This document shows positions 27,536-35,697 of a stretch of DNA of 64,000 nt, piece by piece. Position numbers and translations under genes: made by a program. The notes under the pieces are model-generated. The model was not told the DNA's origin. It ran no database searches and worked only from the letters and a program-made list of their open reading frames with translations. The stretch spans positions 62,001 to 126,000 of the forward strand of contig CAYOLG010000005.1 in assembly GCA_964404745.1 (NCBI GenBank), in the 5' to 3' direction. How positions within the stretch are numbered: the stretch's first letter is position 1; the number at the start of each line of letters is the position of its first letter. Source of the DNA: Pelagisphaera sp964404745. GTDB lineage: Bacteria; Verrucomicrobiota; Verrucomicrobiia; Opitutales; Opitutaceae.

Positions 27536-28933
27536 TCACGCTTTCCCAATATTCCGATCGTAGATCGCGTAAGAAAGATTCTCTCTCTTGATAGTGTCGA
27601 CTTGCCCGGCTACAAAAGCGTGGGCCCGCTGGTTTTCCCTTTCCGGATCGCAGACGGATCTCAGATCGTTTTCCAGTTTCCCAGCAACCTTAGGCTCGCT
27701 CTCATAAAGATTTTCAAGCTCGTCAGGATCGGCAGCGAGATTGAAGAGCTGATGGGGAGCATTGATATGGTAGATCAGCTTCCAATCGCCTTTTCGGATC
27801 ATGAAAGCGCTCTCCGCAGCGCCGTGGCCGTGATATTCGGAAAACGCGAATGATTCAGGCTCGCTTTTCCCAATTTCGCTTAAGGCTCGTCCCTTCATGT
27901 TTGCCGGGCGTTGGACTCCAGTCGACTTGAAGAACTCAGCTTGAACGTCGAGCAAGTTGACCGGAGTATCTACACTGCCTTTATTGTCGAAATCGGGACC
28001 AGTAGCAATAATTGGGATACGAGCTGAATCTTCGTATAGAGAGCATTTCCACCACATCCCGAATTTCCCCAGCATTTCGCCGTGATCAGAAGCGTAGATA
28101 AGGTTTGTCGTCTCGGAAATTCCAGCTTTCTCGATCGCCCCGATGATACGGCCTAGCTGCTGGTCGACATAGTCTATGCAGGCATAGTAGCCGCGCCTCA
28201 ATCCGCGAATGGCTTCCTCGGGAAACGAGTCGACTTGAAAGTGTTCTCGCTGCTCGATTGATCTCGGGTGTTGGGCGGAGACTTCATCGGACCCATATTT
28301 CGGCAGGTCTTCTGCGAAGGCGTACTTCTCCCAAGTTTCCGGGTGGCAGTAGTGAGGAAAGTGGGGAGCAAGGATATTGATAGCCATGATAAAGGGCTTT
28401 CCAAGGTTACCGCCTTTCGTCTCGAGCCACTCAAGCGCGTTTTCGATGGCGCAATCGTCGTGGGGATACGGGTTCTTTTTCGGTCCAAATTGCCAGCATC
28501 GTTCTTCGGCCCCAGGTCGAATTGCAACGGGGCTTCTGGAAATGTTGGTGTCCCCGGGAAAGGCCCGATCGCCGACGACTATCTCCTCGCTAAATCCTAG
28601 CGTGGACGATGGGGCGTAAGCGTCGACCTTGCCAACCATGACTGAATGGGCGCCTTGGCGATCAAGCGCTCTTCCCCAAGTTTCGAAATCCGTTGGCAGA
28701 TTGACGTTTGAGTTGTTGTAGGCCCGTGTCTCGTGAGTGTATCTGCCCGCAGTGAAGGCCGCTCGACAAGGGAGGCAGAGAGGCGAGGGACAATAGGCGT
28801 TTCGGAAAAGCGCTCCCTGATCCGCCATCCGTTGCATATTGGGGGTGTCAATACGGGAGTCTCCATAGGGAGATGAGTAAAAAGGATTGTGTTCGTCCGA
28901 TAGGAGAAGGACGACGTTTGAGGGAGTGGGCAT
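27536..28933 (-). CDS. Type I sulfatase, probably cytoplasmic
   Basis: The 465-residue protein begins at ATG 28933 and has no signal peptide. The formylglycine motif is C53-L-P-C-R57 followed by AAFTAGR, so Cys53 would be modified to the catalytic formylglycine. The metal-binding start LLLSDEHNPFYSS and the late YASDHGEMLGKFGMWWK support the alkaline-phosphatase superfamily fold. It resembles choline-sulfatase-like and other carbohydrate or alkyl sulfatases. Without a signal peptide it should act on sulfate esters that have been imported. It stands alone and converges with ruvC (22-base gap). Confidence 0.85.
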   Translation of the reverse strand: MPTPSNVVLLLSDEHNPFYSSPYGDSRIDTPNMQRMADQGALFRNAYCPSPLCLPCRAAFTAGRYTHETRAYNNSNVNLPTDFETWGRALDRQGAHSVMVGKVDAYAPSSTLGFSEEIVVGDRAFPGDTNISRSPVAIRPGAEERCWQFGPKKNPYPHDDCAIENALEWLETKGGNLGKPFIMAINILAPHFPHYCHPETWEKYAFAEDLPKYGSDEVSAQHPRSIEQREHFQVDSFPEEAIRGLRRGYYACIDYVDQQLGRIIGAIEKAGISETTNLIYASDHGEMLGKFGMWWKCSLYEDSARIPIIATGPDFDNKGSVDTPVNLLDVQAEFFKSTGVQRPANMKGRALSEIGKSEPESFAFSEYHGHGAAESAFMIRKGDWKLIYHINAPHQLFNLAADPDELENLYESEPKVAGKLENDLRSVCDPERENQRAHAFVAGQVDTIKRENLSYAIYDRNIGKA

Positions 28934-28985
28934 GGGCTGGATTCTATTCTCGGGTTAAAAGCGCCCTGACTTCGCTCCCAAAGGT

Positions 28986-29438
28986 CTATCTAGGGACGAG
29001 TACGAGAATCAAGTTTCCGTTTTGGGATGGAGCGGAGGGCCCGCCGAGAATTACCGGTTTCCCTTTGTCTTGGTTTATGGTCGTATTGAATAGCATACGA
29101 CGCTGATTTGACCACTTGACGCTGAGTCTAACTTTGTTGCCCGAGCTTCCTTGGGCATCGAGTTCAACCCGATATCCGTCTCCAAGGTCCATGCTGGCTT
29201 TTCCCGGAATACTCAAGTGAGCGTTTGATTTGCCTCGCAACTTGTAGGAGCTGTATTTAAAAAGCCGTTTCAAGTTGCTCTCGTAAGACCGCAAGGCCGG
29301 GTCTATCCCATCGCCCTGGGAGGAGGCGAAGATGAGCGTGGCGCTTACGTTCGTTTGCTGGGCGCTTGCCGACGTGGCCGACAGGCCCAGCAGCGTGGCT
29401 ATGATGAGGGCCATGGAGATGAGTGATCGGGTTGTCAT
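28986..29438 (-). CDS. Small secreted hypothetical protein coupled to ECF sigma factor
   Basis: The 150-residue protein starts at ATG 29438 and has a clear signal peptide (MTTRSLISMALIIATLLGLS, cleaved near ASA-QQ). The mature part is basic and beta-rich with no recognised domain. Its ATG overlaps the TGA of the sigma-factor gene by four bases (29435-29438), so the two are translationally coupled. It has no membrane segment or zinc motif, so it does not look like a classical anti-sigma factor. It may be part of the output or sensing of the envelope response. Confidence 0.75.
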   Translation of the reverse strand: MTTRSLISMALIIATLLGLSATSASAQQTNVSATLIFASSQGDGIDPALRSYESNLKRLFKYSSYKLRGKSNAHLSIPGKASMDLGDGYRVELDAQGSSGNKVRLSVKWSNQRRMLFNTTINQDKGKPVILGGPSAPSQNGNLILVLVPR

Positions 29439-30016
29439 TTCAGGAATTCCTTCATGTGTGATTGGATAGCTTTTCGGGCATTAAAGATGCGCGACATTAC
29501 CGTACCGGGTTTGCAGTTCGTTCTCTTAGCGATCTCTTTATAGCTTAGACCTTCGTTTTCTCTGAGCATAAGAGCGGTTTTGTGGTGTTCTGGAAGTTCT
29601 TCTAGCGCTTCAAGAAATCGGGTTTTGATTTCCTTTTGCTCAAGAGTGCGTAATTGCTCGGGCAGCGCAACAACCGATGAAGATTGATCGGCTCGATAGC
29701 CGTTATCCTCATCGTCCATGCTAACTTCATTGCGTGAATTACGTTTCCGTATGGCATCGAGCGCGGTAAATGTAGCAACGCGATAAAGCCAACTGGAAAA
29801 CGCGGATTCAAATCTGAACGTATCGATTTTCCGCCAGGCTTTGACCCAGGCGAGCTGAGCGATCTCTTTAGCATCCTCTGGATTGCGAACCATTCTAAGT
29901 ATTTGGCCGTACACATGGCCATGGTGAAGCTCTACCAGTTTTCCAAAGGCGCGATGATCCCCGTTTTGCGCTTGAGCCACTAGCTCATGCGATTGATTGG
30001 ATTCCGCATCGCTCAT
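29435..30016 (-). CDS. ECF-type RNA polymerase sigma factor
   Basis: The 193-residue protein starts at ATG 30016. Region 2 spans about 20-95 (VYGQILRMVRNPEDAKEIAQ, then AFSSWLYRVATFTALDAIRK) and region 4 about 130-185 (LPEHHKTALMLRENEGLSYK and CKPGTVMSRIFNARKAI), the plan of an extracytoplasmic-function sigma factor. It directs RNA polymerase to a specific set of promoters. The next gene, overlapping by four bases, encodes a small secreted protein rather than a visible anti-sigma factor. How the sigma factor is held inactive is not clear from the sequence. Confidence 0.9.
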   Translation of the reverse strand: MSDAESNQSHELVAQAQNGDHRAFGKLVELHHGHVYGQILRMVRNPEDAKEIAQLAWVKAWRKIDTFRFESAFSSWLYRVATFTALDAIRKRNSRNEVSMDDEDNGYRADQSSSVVALPEQLRTLEQKEIKTRFLEALEELPEHHKTALMLRENEGLSYKEIAKRTNCKPGTVMSRIFNARKAIQSHMKEFLK

Positions 30017-30109
30017 CGGGAAGGAAACGTGTGAAGAATAAGTATCTCGGCAATTTTTAAATGTCTGGCAGCGCCAAAGCTGCAGTTTAAGACGCTGCGG
30101 AGGGTAGGT

Positions 30110-30877
30110 TTATTCAAACGATCCCGGATCCGTGTCTAGTGAAGCTAGCAGGTTGACGGCTTTTTTTACGGCTGCGATCTGCATGCCAACTCGGGTCTCG
30201 ATGGGAAGGCAGGATGGCGATTCCATGGTAAAGTGCAAGTGAGGGGCTGCTCGATAAAGATGTATTGCCTCTGGCCATCCGTCGCTAAGCGAGTCGTCGT
30301 TTATGAACTCTAGCGGCAGAATGAGACCGCCGCTGCTGCTTGGGTGCCCGTCGATAAGCTCGGATTGTTCGATGGGTCCCTTCTCGCGAACGGTTTCCAC
30401 AATAGCTCGGCCTTTCTCCTCAGCATTGGTCGGGCTCAAAGCATACAGATAAAACCCTTTGGCTTCCCAGTCTTCGTGCAGATTTAGAGACATGTCGATG
30501 CGCTGCTCCGACTCAATGCTGCGCTTGTAGGCGCTTATTTCGGGTGATCGAGTGCCGAGAAAGTCTCGATTAAGATCGATGCCCTCCGCATTCACCCGCG
30601 TTCCTTGGCGAAGACCGGTGGGATTGAGGATGGGGAAGATTCGCCAATTAAAGGACTCGGCAGAAAAAAAACCGCTCTCAACGAGTTGGTAAAGGGCAGT
30701 GACAGGCGCGGGTTCGTCGCCGTGTATTCCGGCAGAAATAAGGACTACAGCGAGATTCGTATCGCTAGATTTCTCCAGTCTTAGCAGCGGGCCGGCGGCA
30801 GTATCGAAAATTGTCTCGGCATGAAAGCCGGATGATCGGGCCAGTTCTGAAAAATCCTCGCATGAGGGCAGACTCAT
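30110..30877 (-). CDS. M14-family zinc carboxypeptidase/deacylase-like protein
   Basis: The 255-residue protein starts at ATG 30877 and has no signal peptide. Zinc ligands are H52 and E55 in SAGIHGDEPAP and a His in LNLHEDW. LNRDF supplies the arginine used for substrate binding, and TMESPS near the end supplies the likely catalytic Glu. This fits MpaA-like murein-peptide carboxypeptidases or the succinylglutamate desuccinylase/aspartoacylase branch of M14. The substrate is unknown. It stands alone upstream of the ECF operon on the same strand, 93 bases away. Confidence 0.82.
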   Translation of the reverse strand: MSLPSCEDFSELARSSGFHAETIFDTAAGPLLRLEKSSDTNLAVVLISAGIHGDEPAPVTALYQLVESGFFSAESFNWRIFPILNPTGLRQGTRVNAEGIDLNRDFLGTRSPEISAYKRSIESEQRIDMSLNLHEDWEAKGFYLYALSPTNAEEKGRAIVETVREKGPIEQSELIDGHPSSSGGLILPLEFINDDSLSDGWPEAIHLYRAAPHLHFTMESPSCLPIETRVGMQIAAVKKAVNLLASLDTDPGSFE

Positions 30878-31060
30878 GGAGCGGTAAGATGCCCGACGCT
30901 GGTTGCCTGTTGCAAGGCGAATCGACAGCTCGGTTTAAGACTTGGCCGCGAACGTCGATAGTACGTAAAAATGTTGGGAACTCCCATGGCTATGCGGTCT
31001 AAACGCTTGTCAATCGGTTCGTTGCCGTCACGGTTTGCACAAAGATAGAGAATCCTTGAA

Positions 31061-32416
31061 ATGAAGATTTGCTGCTTAGGAGCGGGCTATGTCGGTGGCC
31101 CAACGATGGCGATGATCGCCCACAAGTGTCCCCTTGTTACCGTTACCGTAGCGGACATCGACGAGGACCGCATTGCTGCTTGGAATTCGGATACCCTGCC
31201 AGTCTTTGAACCTGGATTAGACGAAATCGTGGGATCGGCCCGCGGGAAAAATCTTTTTTTTACTACCGATAAGGTTACGGCTATCAAGGAAGCGGACGTC
31301 ATTTTTGTGAGCGTGGGTACGCCTACCAAAACCTATGGAGTCGATGCGGGCCGAGCAGCTGATCTCAAATACGTTGAACTGTGCGCCCGAGATATCGCAG
31401 AGCACTCGGAAAGTTCGAAGATCGTTGTCGAGAAGTCCACAATTCCTGTGAGGACGGCGGAATCGCTCAAGGCTGTCCTAAGCGCGAATGCAGTTGATGG
31501 CATTTCGTTCCAAGTGCTTTCGAATCCAGAGTTCCTGGCGGAAGGGACAGCCATCCGGGACTTGGAGAATCCGGATCGCGTACTGATTGGCGGCGAGGAA
31601 ACTGAGGAAGGGCAGGAGGCAATGGAAACGCTCGCCAGCGTTTACGCGACCTGGGTGGATCGAGAACGGATTCTCAAAACCAACCTCTGGTCATCTGAGC
31701 TTTCAAAACTCGTGGCTAATGCTTTTTTGGCCCAACGTATTTCCAGCATCAATTCGATCTCGGCCTTGTGCGAAGCGACGGAAGCTAACGTGGACGAAGT
31801 TGCCTACGCGATTGGCAAAGATTCTCGTATCGGCTCCAAATTTTTGAAGTCGTCTGTAGGATTTGGAGGGAGTTGCTTCCAGAAAGATTTGCTGAACCTT
31901 GTGTATCTATGTCAGCACTTCGGCTTGCCGGAAGTGGCTGACTATTGGAGGAAGGTTATCGAAATCAATGACTGGCAGAAGCGCCGCTTTTCGACGCGCA
32001 TCGTCAATTCCCTCTTCAATACGGTTAACGGCAAGCGAATAGCCTTGTTGGGTTTCGCGTTCAAAAAGGATACGAACGATACTAGGGAGTCGCCAGCAAT
32101 CTACGTGGGCCGGGATTTGCTGGAAGAGGAAGCTCGCCTAGCGATTTTCGACCCGAAAGTCGCTCCCGAACAAGTTCACCGCGATCTCGGCTCCAAGCAT
32201 AAAGAGCAAATCGAAATATGCGATGACCCATACGCCGCAGTCGAGGATGCCCATGCCGTTGCTATCTTGACTGAGTGGGACCAATTCAAGGATTTGGACT
32301 ATCAAAAGATCTACGATAAGATGATGAAGCCGGCGTTCTTGTTCGACGGAAGGAGCGTTGCCGATACCAGCAAATTGAAGGAGATCGGATTCTGCGTGTA
32401 TTCGATCGGCCGATAG
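31061..32416 (+). CDS. ugd: UDP-glucose 6-dehydrogenase, eukaryote-like type
   Basis: The enzyme oxidises UDP-glucose twice with NAD+ to UDP-glucuronate, a precursor of exopolysaccharide or lipopolysaccharide sugars. It starts at ATG 31061 and has 451 residues. Motifs are the Rossmann loop CLGAGYVGGPTMAMIAHKCP, the NPEFLAEGTAI segment, and the active-site Cys272 in GFGGSCFQKDLLNLVYLC. Several stretches, such as WNSDTLPVFEPGLDEIV and AQRISSINSISALCEAT, closely match the animal/plant UGDH as I remember it rather than the shorter E. coli type. It is transcribed alone, and two hairpins follow the stop. Confidence 0.92.
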   Translation: MKICCLGAGYVGGPTMAMIAHKCPLVTVTVADIDEDRIAAWNSDTLPVFEPGLDEIVGSARGKNLFFTTDKVTAIKEADVIFVSVGTPTKTYGVDAGRAADLKYVELCARDIAEHSESSKIVVEKSTIPVRTAESLKAVLSANAVDGISFQVLSNPEFLAEGTAIRDLENPDRVLIGGEETEEGQEAMETLASVYATWVDRERILKTNLWSSELSKLVANAFLAQRISSINSISALCEATEANVDEVAYAIGKDSRIGSKFLKSSVGFGGSCFQKDLLNLVYLCQHFGLPEVADYWRKVIEINDWQKRRFSTRIVNSLFNTVNGKRIALLGFAFKKDTNDTRESPAIYVGRDLLEEEARLAIFDPKVAPEQVHRDLGSKHKEQIEICDDPYAAVEDAHAVAILTEWDQFKDLDYQKIYDKMMKPAFLFDGRSVADTSKLKEIGFCVYSIGR

Positions 32417-32464
32417 CGCTTTTCGCTATATATTTTGTATCCGTTAAACGGATATGTATTTTAG
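32413..32464 (+). terminator. Possible double-hairpin terminator after ugd
   Basis: Two small hairpins follow each other: ATAGCG (32413-32418) with CGCTAT (32424-32429), then the near-perfect palindrome ATCCGTTAAACGGAT (32439-32453), followed by ATGTATTTT. The first includes the TAG stop codon. The stems are short and the T-run is modest, so this is a likely but weak terminator. Confidence 0.5.
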
Positions 32465-32491
32465 TAGACTATCGGAAAATATTGGCGACGT

Positions 32492-32773
32492 TTAGGCTGG
32501 GCTCGCGATATGCGTGAGGAAGCTGAGTATCGATAGGATAGTCATCGCCGCCACCATCTTCGGGTTTTTGGAGTGCTTAACGACGATATAGGCAACAGCG
32601 AAGCCCAGGACGCTATTGATAGTAAAATGGGTGATGCTGATGACCACTGCGTTGCCAGCTGTTTCTCCGAGCTCGCTTACATGCAGGAAGTAGATGCTGA
32701 TTGCCTTCAGCAGGGCAAATAGGATCCCGGAGATTACAGGTCTCTTTATCTGGCGGGCCGTCGAGGCGAGCAC
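32492..32773 (-). CDS. Small hypothetical membrane protein
   Basis: A 93-residue frame starts at GTG 32773. Three hydrophobic segments are visible (about 14-32, 40-63 and 72-90), with the middle one reading AVVISITHFTINSVLGFAVA. It has the look of a small inner-membrane protein (DUF2061-like layout, tentative). It lies between ugd and topB and converges with ugd. No function can be given. Confidence 0.55.
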   Translation of the reverse strand: MLASTARQIKRPVISGILFALLKAISIYFLHVSELGETAGNAVVISITHFTINSVLGFAVAYIVVKHSKNPKMVAAMTILSILSFLTHIASPA

Positions 32774-32920
32774 GATGAGGAAAGGAGATCGATTAGCATA
32801 TCCATGGTTGCCGATGAATATAGAATGGAGTATGCAGGCGATTATTCACTAGCAAGTTGGAATCCGCGCAATCCCGAAAATTAGTTATTTTACTACGCTT
32901 TTCGAGGCGTCATCAAGAGG

Positions 32921-35407
32921 CTATGATGATTTGGCCGCAGCTTTCTTGGTCGCCTTTTTGGCCACTCTAGGAGGAAACTCGAATTTTGTCTGGCCGTTGT
33001 CTTGAAGAACTAGATACGCATCGAATGGACGTTTTGTTCGCTTGGACCAGAATTTGTCGAGCAAATCGGTTTTCCCGGTTTCTAGAAGCTTCAACACCTG
33101 TTCTTTGGGGATTTCCCGATCTAGGATTTTGCGGCTAACCTTGATCGGAGTCTTCTCCTCATTGCCATCCACCGCGCGAACAATATAGGCATTCGCCGTT
33201 TCGTAAAGATCCCCTCCGGTTCGCGGGCATTTTGCTATAGGCGTCATTTTGGAAAAATCCACTTCTCCGTTTTCGGAATCTCCGTTTCCAAAATCGAATT
33301 TCACCCGTTTGCTTTCGTCGTCGAGATAAAGGTAGGCACTGTAGTGCTTGCCCCTTTTGGAGCGAAAATCGTCCAAGGGCCCGATGCGCTTTTTCTCGAG
33401 GAGTTCGCGGATCTCCGCTTTGCTCATTTTCCGGTTTCCGACCACCTTGTAGACAGCGAAGGAGTTGTCTTTCGTTCGATAAGCCCTGAGAGATTCGTAT
33501 AGGGGTTCTTTGCTGTAGGGGGAAACCAGATCGGTTGGCTCCAAATCGTCCTCGGTTTCTTCGTACGACTTGATATTGTCCACCACCTCTTTAGTCATGG
33601 AGACAATCTCATCGAGAAAGGTTTCGCTATCGAGCTCCCCTTCTTCAATTTTGCGCAATTTGTATTCCCATTCTCCCGTGAGAGTCGGTTCCGTTAATGC
33701 TTCCGCCTTAACGGCTGAAAGAAAGTCCAGCAGCACTTCCGCTTTAGGCGTGGGCGCCAAATTGCGGTGGTCTCGCTCTATATAGCGTTCGGCGATCAGT
33801 CGTTCGATTATGGCTGATCGGGTAGCGGGCGTTCCGAGGCCGGTGTCCTTCATTGCGTCCGCCAGCTCATCGTCCTCGACGAGTTTGCCAGCCCCTTCCA
33901 TCGCCGAAAGCAAAGTGGCTTCCGTATAGCGAGGCGGCGGCTTGGTTTGTTCGTGGACGGAATCGAAATTGGCGATTCGGGCGATGCTGGGAGCGCCATC
34001 CTTTTCGCTGATTGCTGGCAGGGTTTTCTCGCCGATGCCTTCGGTCGATTTTCCATATACCTCCAGCCATCCAGGAAAAACCAGAACCTTGCCCTCGGTT
34101 TTAAAGACGTGAACGTCCACTTCACTGAGGCGGGTAGTCACGTTGTATTCAGCAGACGGATAGAAGACAGCGATGAATCTCCGGGCGATCATGTCGAAGA
34201 TCTTGGCCTCATCGTCTTTGAGCTTTTTGCGGTTTTCGGCTGTCGGTATGATCGCGAAGTGATCAGAAACATGCTTGTTGTTGAAGACCCGCTTGTCTGT
34301 AGGATTTATCCAATTATTGGATACAGCCTTTTTAGCGATAGTGTCGAGACCGTCGCCCAGATTTTTCAGAGTTTCGGCGCAGGTTTCCGGATAATCCTCG
34401 GGAAGGGCTTTGGAATCCGTTCTCGGATATGTGATCATCTTGTGCCGCTCATAAAGAGCCTGAGCGAGCTGAAGTGTCCTTCGAGCGGAGAATCCGTATC
34501 GATTATTGGCTTCGCGTTGAAGCGTCGTCAGATCGTAAAGGCGAGGCGCGGATTGCCTAGATTTTTTCGTTATTTCACTGACAACGGCTTTATCGGCCTT
34601 TTCTAGCGACTCGATAACCTGTTTGGCGTCGCTCTCGTTCCAAAGTCGGTCCACGCGATCGTGTTCGTCGTCGGATCTCTTGAAGTCGGGTTTTTGATAA
34701 GCCCCTTCATATTCGCCATTAGTTAGGGAAAAATTGGCGACGATTCTCCAGTAGTCTCTTGGCTTGAATTGCTCGATCTCCCGCTCCCGTCTTACGACCA
34801 TTCCCAATGTGGGAGTTTGCACCCGGCCAACTCCGGCCACGTTTCCGGCCCGAGAGCCGTAGAGGCGCTTGGTGACCCCTCGCGTGCAATTGATGCCAAT
34901 CAGCCAGTCAGCTTCGGAGCGGGAGGTGGCCGCTTCGGCTAGATGGGCCATTTCTTCCCCATCCCGGAGATTGTCGAAAGCTTCTCGAATGCCTGTCGGC
35001 GTCATCGAGAGCATCCAGAGCCGCTTAACCGGCTTTTTGCTTTTAGTTAGCCTGTAGACGTAGTTGAAGATCAGTTCGCCCTCGCGCCCGGCGTCGCAAG
35101 CGTTGATCAGCGTGTCGACATCTTTGCGATTGATGAGTTGCTTGACGGCCTTGAATTTGGATTCGGTTTTATCAATCGGCTTGAGCTTAAATTTCGAGGG
35201 TATGATCGGAAGGCTGGCCAATCTCCAGAAGGCGTCTTTTTTGTCGTAGTCTTCCGGCATACATAGTTCGACGATATGGCCGACGGCCGAGGTGATCACG
35301 TATTCGCCGCTCTCGAAATAGTCGTCCTTTTTCTCAAACTTGCCGCCCAACGCCCGGGCGAGATCTTGAGCGACACTTGGCTTTTCAGCGATAATAAGGG
35401 ACTTCAT
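32921..35407 (-). CDS. topB: DNA topoisomerase III (type IA)
   Basis: The enzyme passes DNA strands through single-strand breaks and helps resolve replication and recombination intermediates. Start chosen at ATG 35407 (MKSLIIAEKPSVAQDLARAL); the frame extends a further 38 unlikely residues upstream. About 828 residues. The Toprim domain has AEKPS and DAGREGE, the active-site region has TYPRTDSKALPEDYP with the catalytic Tyr, and the C-terminal quarter contains two topoisomerase-associated repeat modules (KPFDAYLVL and HYSAYLYL) instead of zinc fingers. A Lys/Ala-rich tail follows. It stands between a small membrane-protein gene and a 93-residue frame. Confidence 0.93.
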   Translation of the reverse strand: MKSLIIAEKPSVAQDLARALGGKFEKKDDYFESGEYVITSAVGHIVELCMPEDYDKKDAFWRLASLPIIPSKFKLKPIDKTESKFKAVKQLINRKDVDTLINACDAGREGELIFNYVYRLTKSKKPVKRLWMLSMTPTGIREAFDNLRDGEEMAHLAEAATSRSEADWLIGINCTRGVTKRLYGSRAGNVAGVGRVQTPTLGMVVRREREIEQFKPRDYWRIVANFSLTNGEYEGAYQKPDFKRSDDEHDRVDRLWNESDAKQVIESLEKADKAVVSEITKKSRQSAPRLYDLTTLQREANNRYGFSARRTLQLAQALYERHKMITYPRTDSKALPEDYPETCAETLKNLGDGLDTIAKKAVSNNWINPTDKRVFNNKHVSDHFAIIPTAENRKKLKDDEAKIFDMIARRFIAVFYPSAEYNVTTRLSEVDVHVFKTEGKVLVFPGWLEVYGKSTEGIGEKTLPAISEKDGAPSIARIANFDSVHEQTKPPPRYTEATLLSAMEGAGKLVEDDELADAMKDTGLGTPATRSAIIERLIAERYIERDHRNLAPTPKAEVLLDFLSAVKAEALTEPTLTGEWEYKLRKIEEGELDSETFLDEIVSMTKEVVDNIKSYEETEDDLEPTDLVSPYSKEPLYESLRAYRTKDNSFAVYKVVGNRKMSKAEIRELLEKKRIGPLDDFRSKRGKHYSAYLYLDDESKRVKFDFGNGDSENGEVDFSKMTPIAKCPRTGGDLYETANAYIVRAVDGNEEKTPIKVSRKILDREIPKEQVLKLLETGKTDLLDKFWSKRTKRPFDAYLVLQDNGQTKFEFPPRVAKKATKKAAAKSS

Positions 35408-35427
35408 AAACGAGTGAAAGTTGGTTT

Positions 35428-35697
35428 TTATAGTTTGATTCCCGATAGGACGTATGGCTCGCAGGAATGGGGTATTTCCATCCGGCGAGGTACCCAAACT
35501 TCTCGTTTCTGCTCTCTCCAAGGCATTGGAATCGCGTCGATGTAGCGCAGGCAGGGTTCTGGCAAGTACAATTTTCCGGCGGCCAGTTCTAGCCGGTGAA
35601 ATAAACGGTTGATTCGAAGTGCGACGTTTTCCTCTCGTAAAGTGGAGCAGAATCGCTCCATATTCCCGAGTCTTTTCGATTGACGATCCGTTTGCAT
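35428..35697 (-). CDS. Hypothetical small protein overlapping lpxK start
   Basis: From ATG 35697 the frame gives 89 residues (from ATG 35661, 77). It contains MERFCSTLREENVALRINRL and a C-terminal part with PWREQKREVWVPRRMEI, with balanced composition and no long low-complexity stretch. No domain is recognised. It lies 20 bases upstream of topB on the same strand and could be its operon partner. Its first codon (CAT at 35695-35697 on the plus strand) overlaps the ATG of lpxK (35696-35698) on the other strand, which argues for the shorter start or against the gene. Confidence 0.4.
   Translation of the reverse strand: MQTDRQSKRLGNMERFCSTLREENVALRINRLFHRLELAAGKLYLPEPCLRYIDAIPMPWREQKREVWVPRRMEIPHSCEPYVLSGIKL

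Noticed and set aside
26166..28933. A sulfur-metabolism cluster of TauE transporter and sulfatase.
   Set aside because: The genes are on opposite strands and separated by ruvC, so proximity alone does not support a functional unit.
30811..31002. Plus-strand frame of 63 codons between the M14 gene and ugd.
   Set aside because: It overlaps the start of the M14 gene on the other strand and has no coding features.
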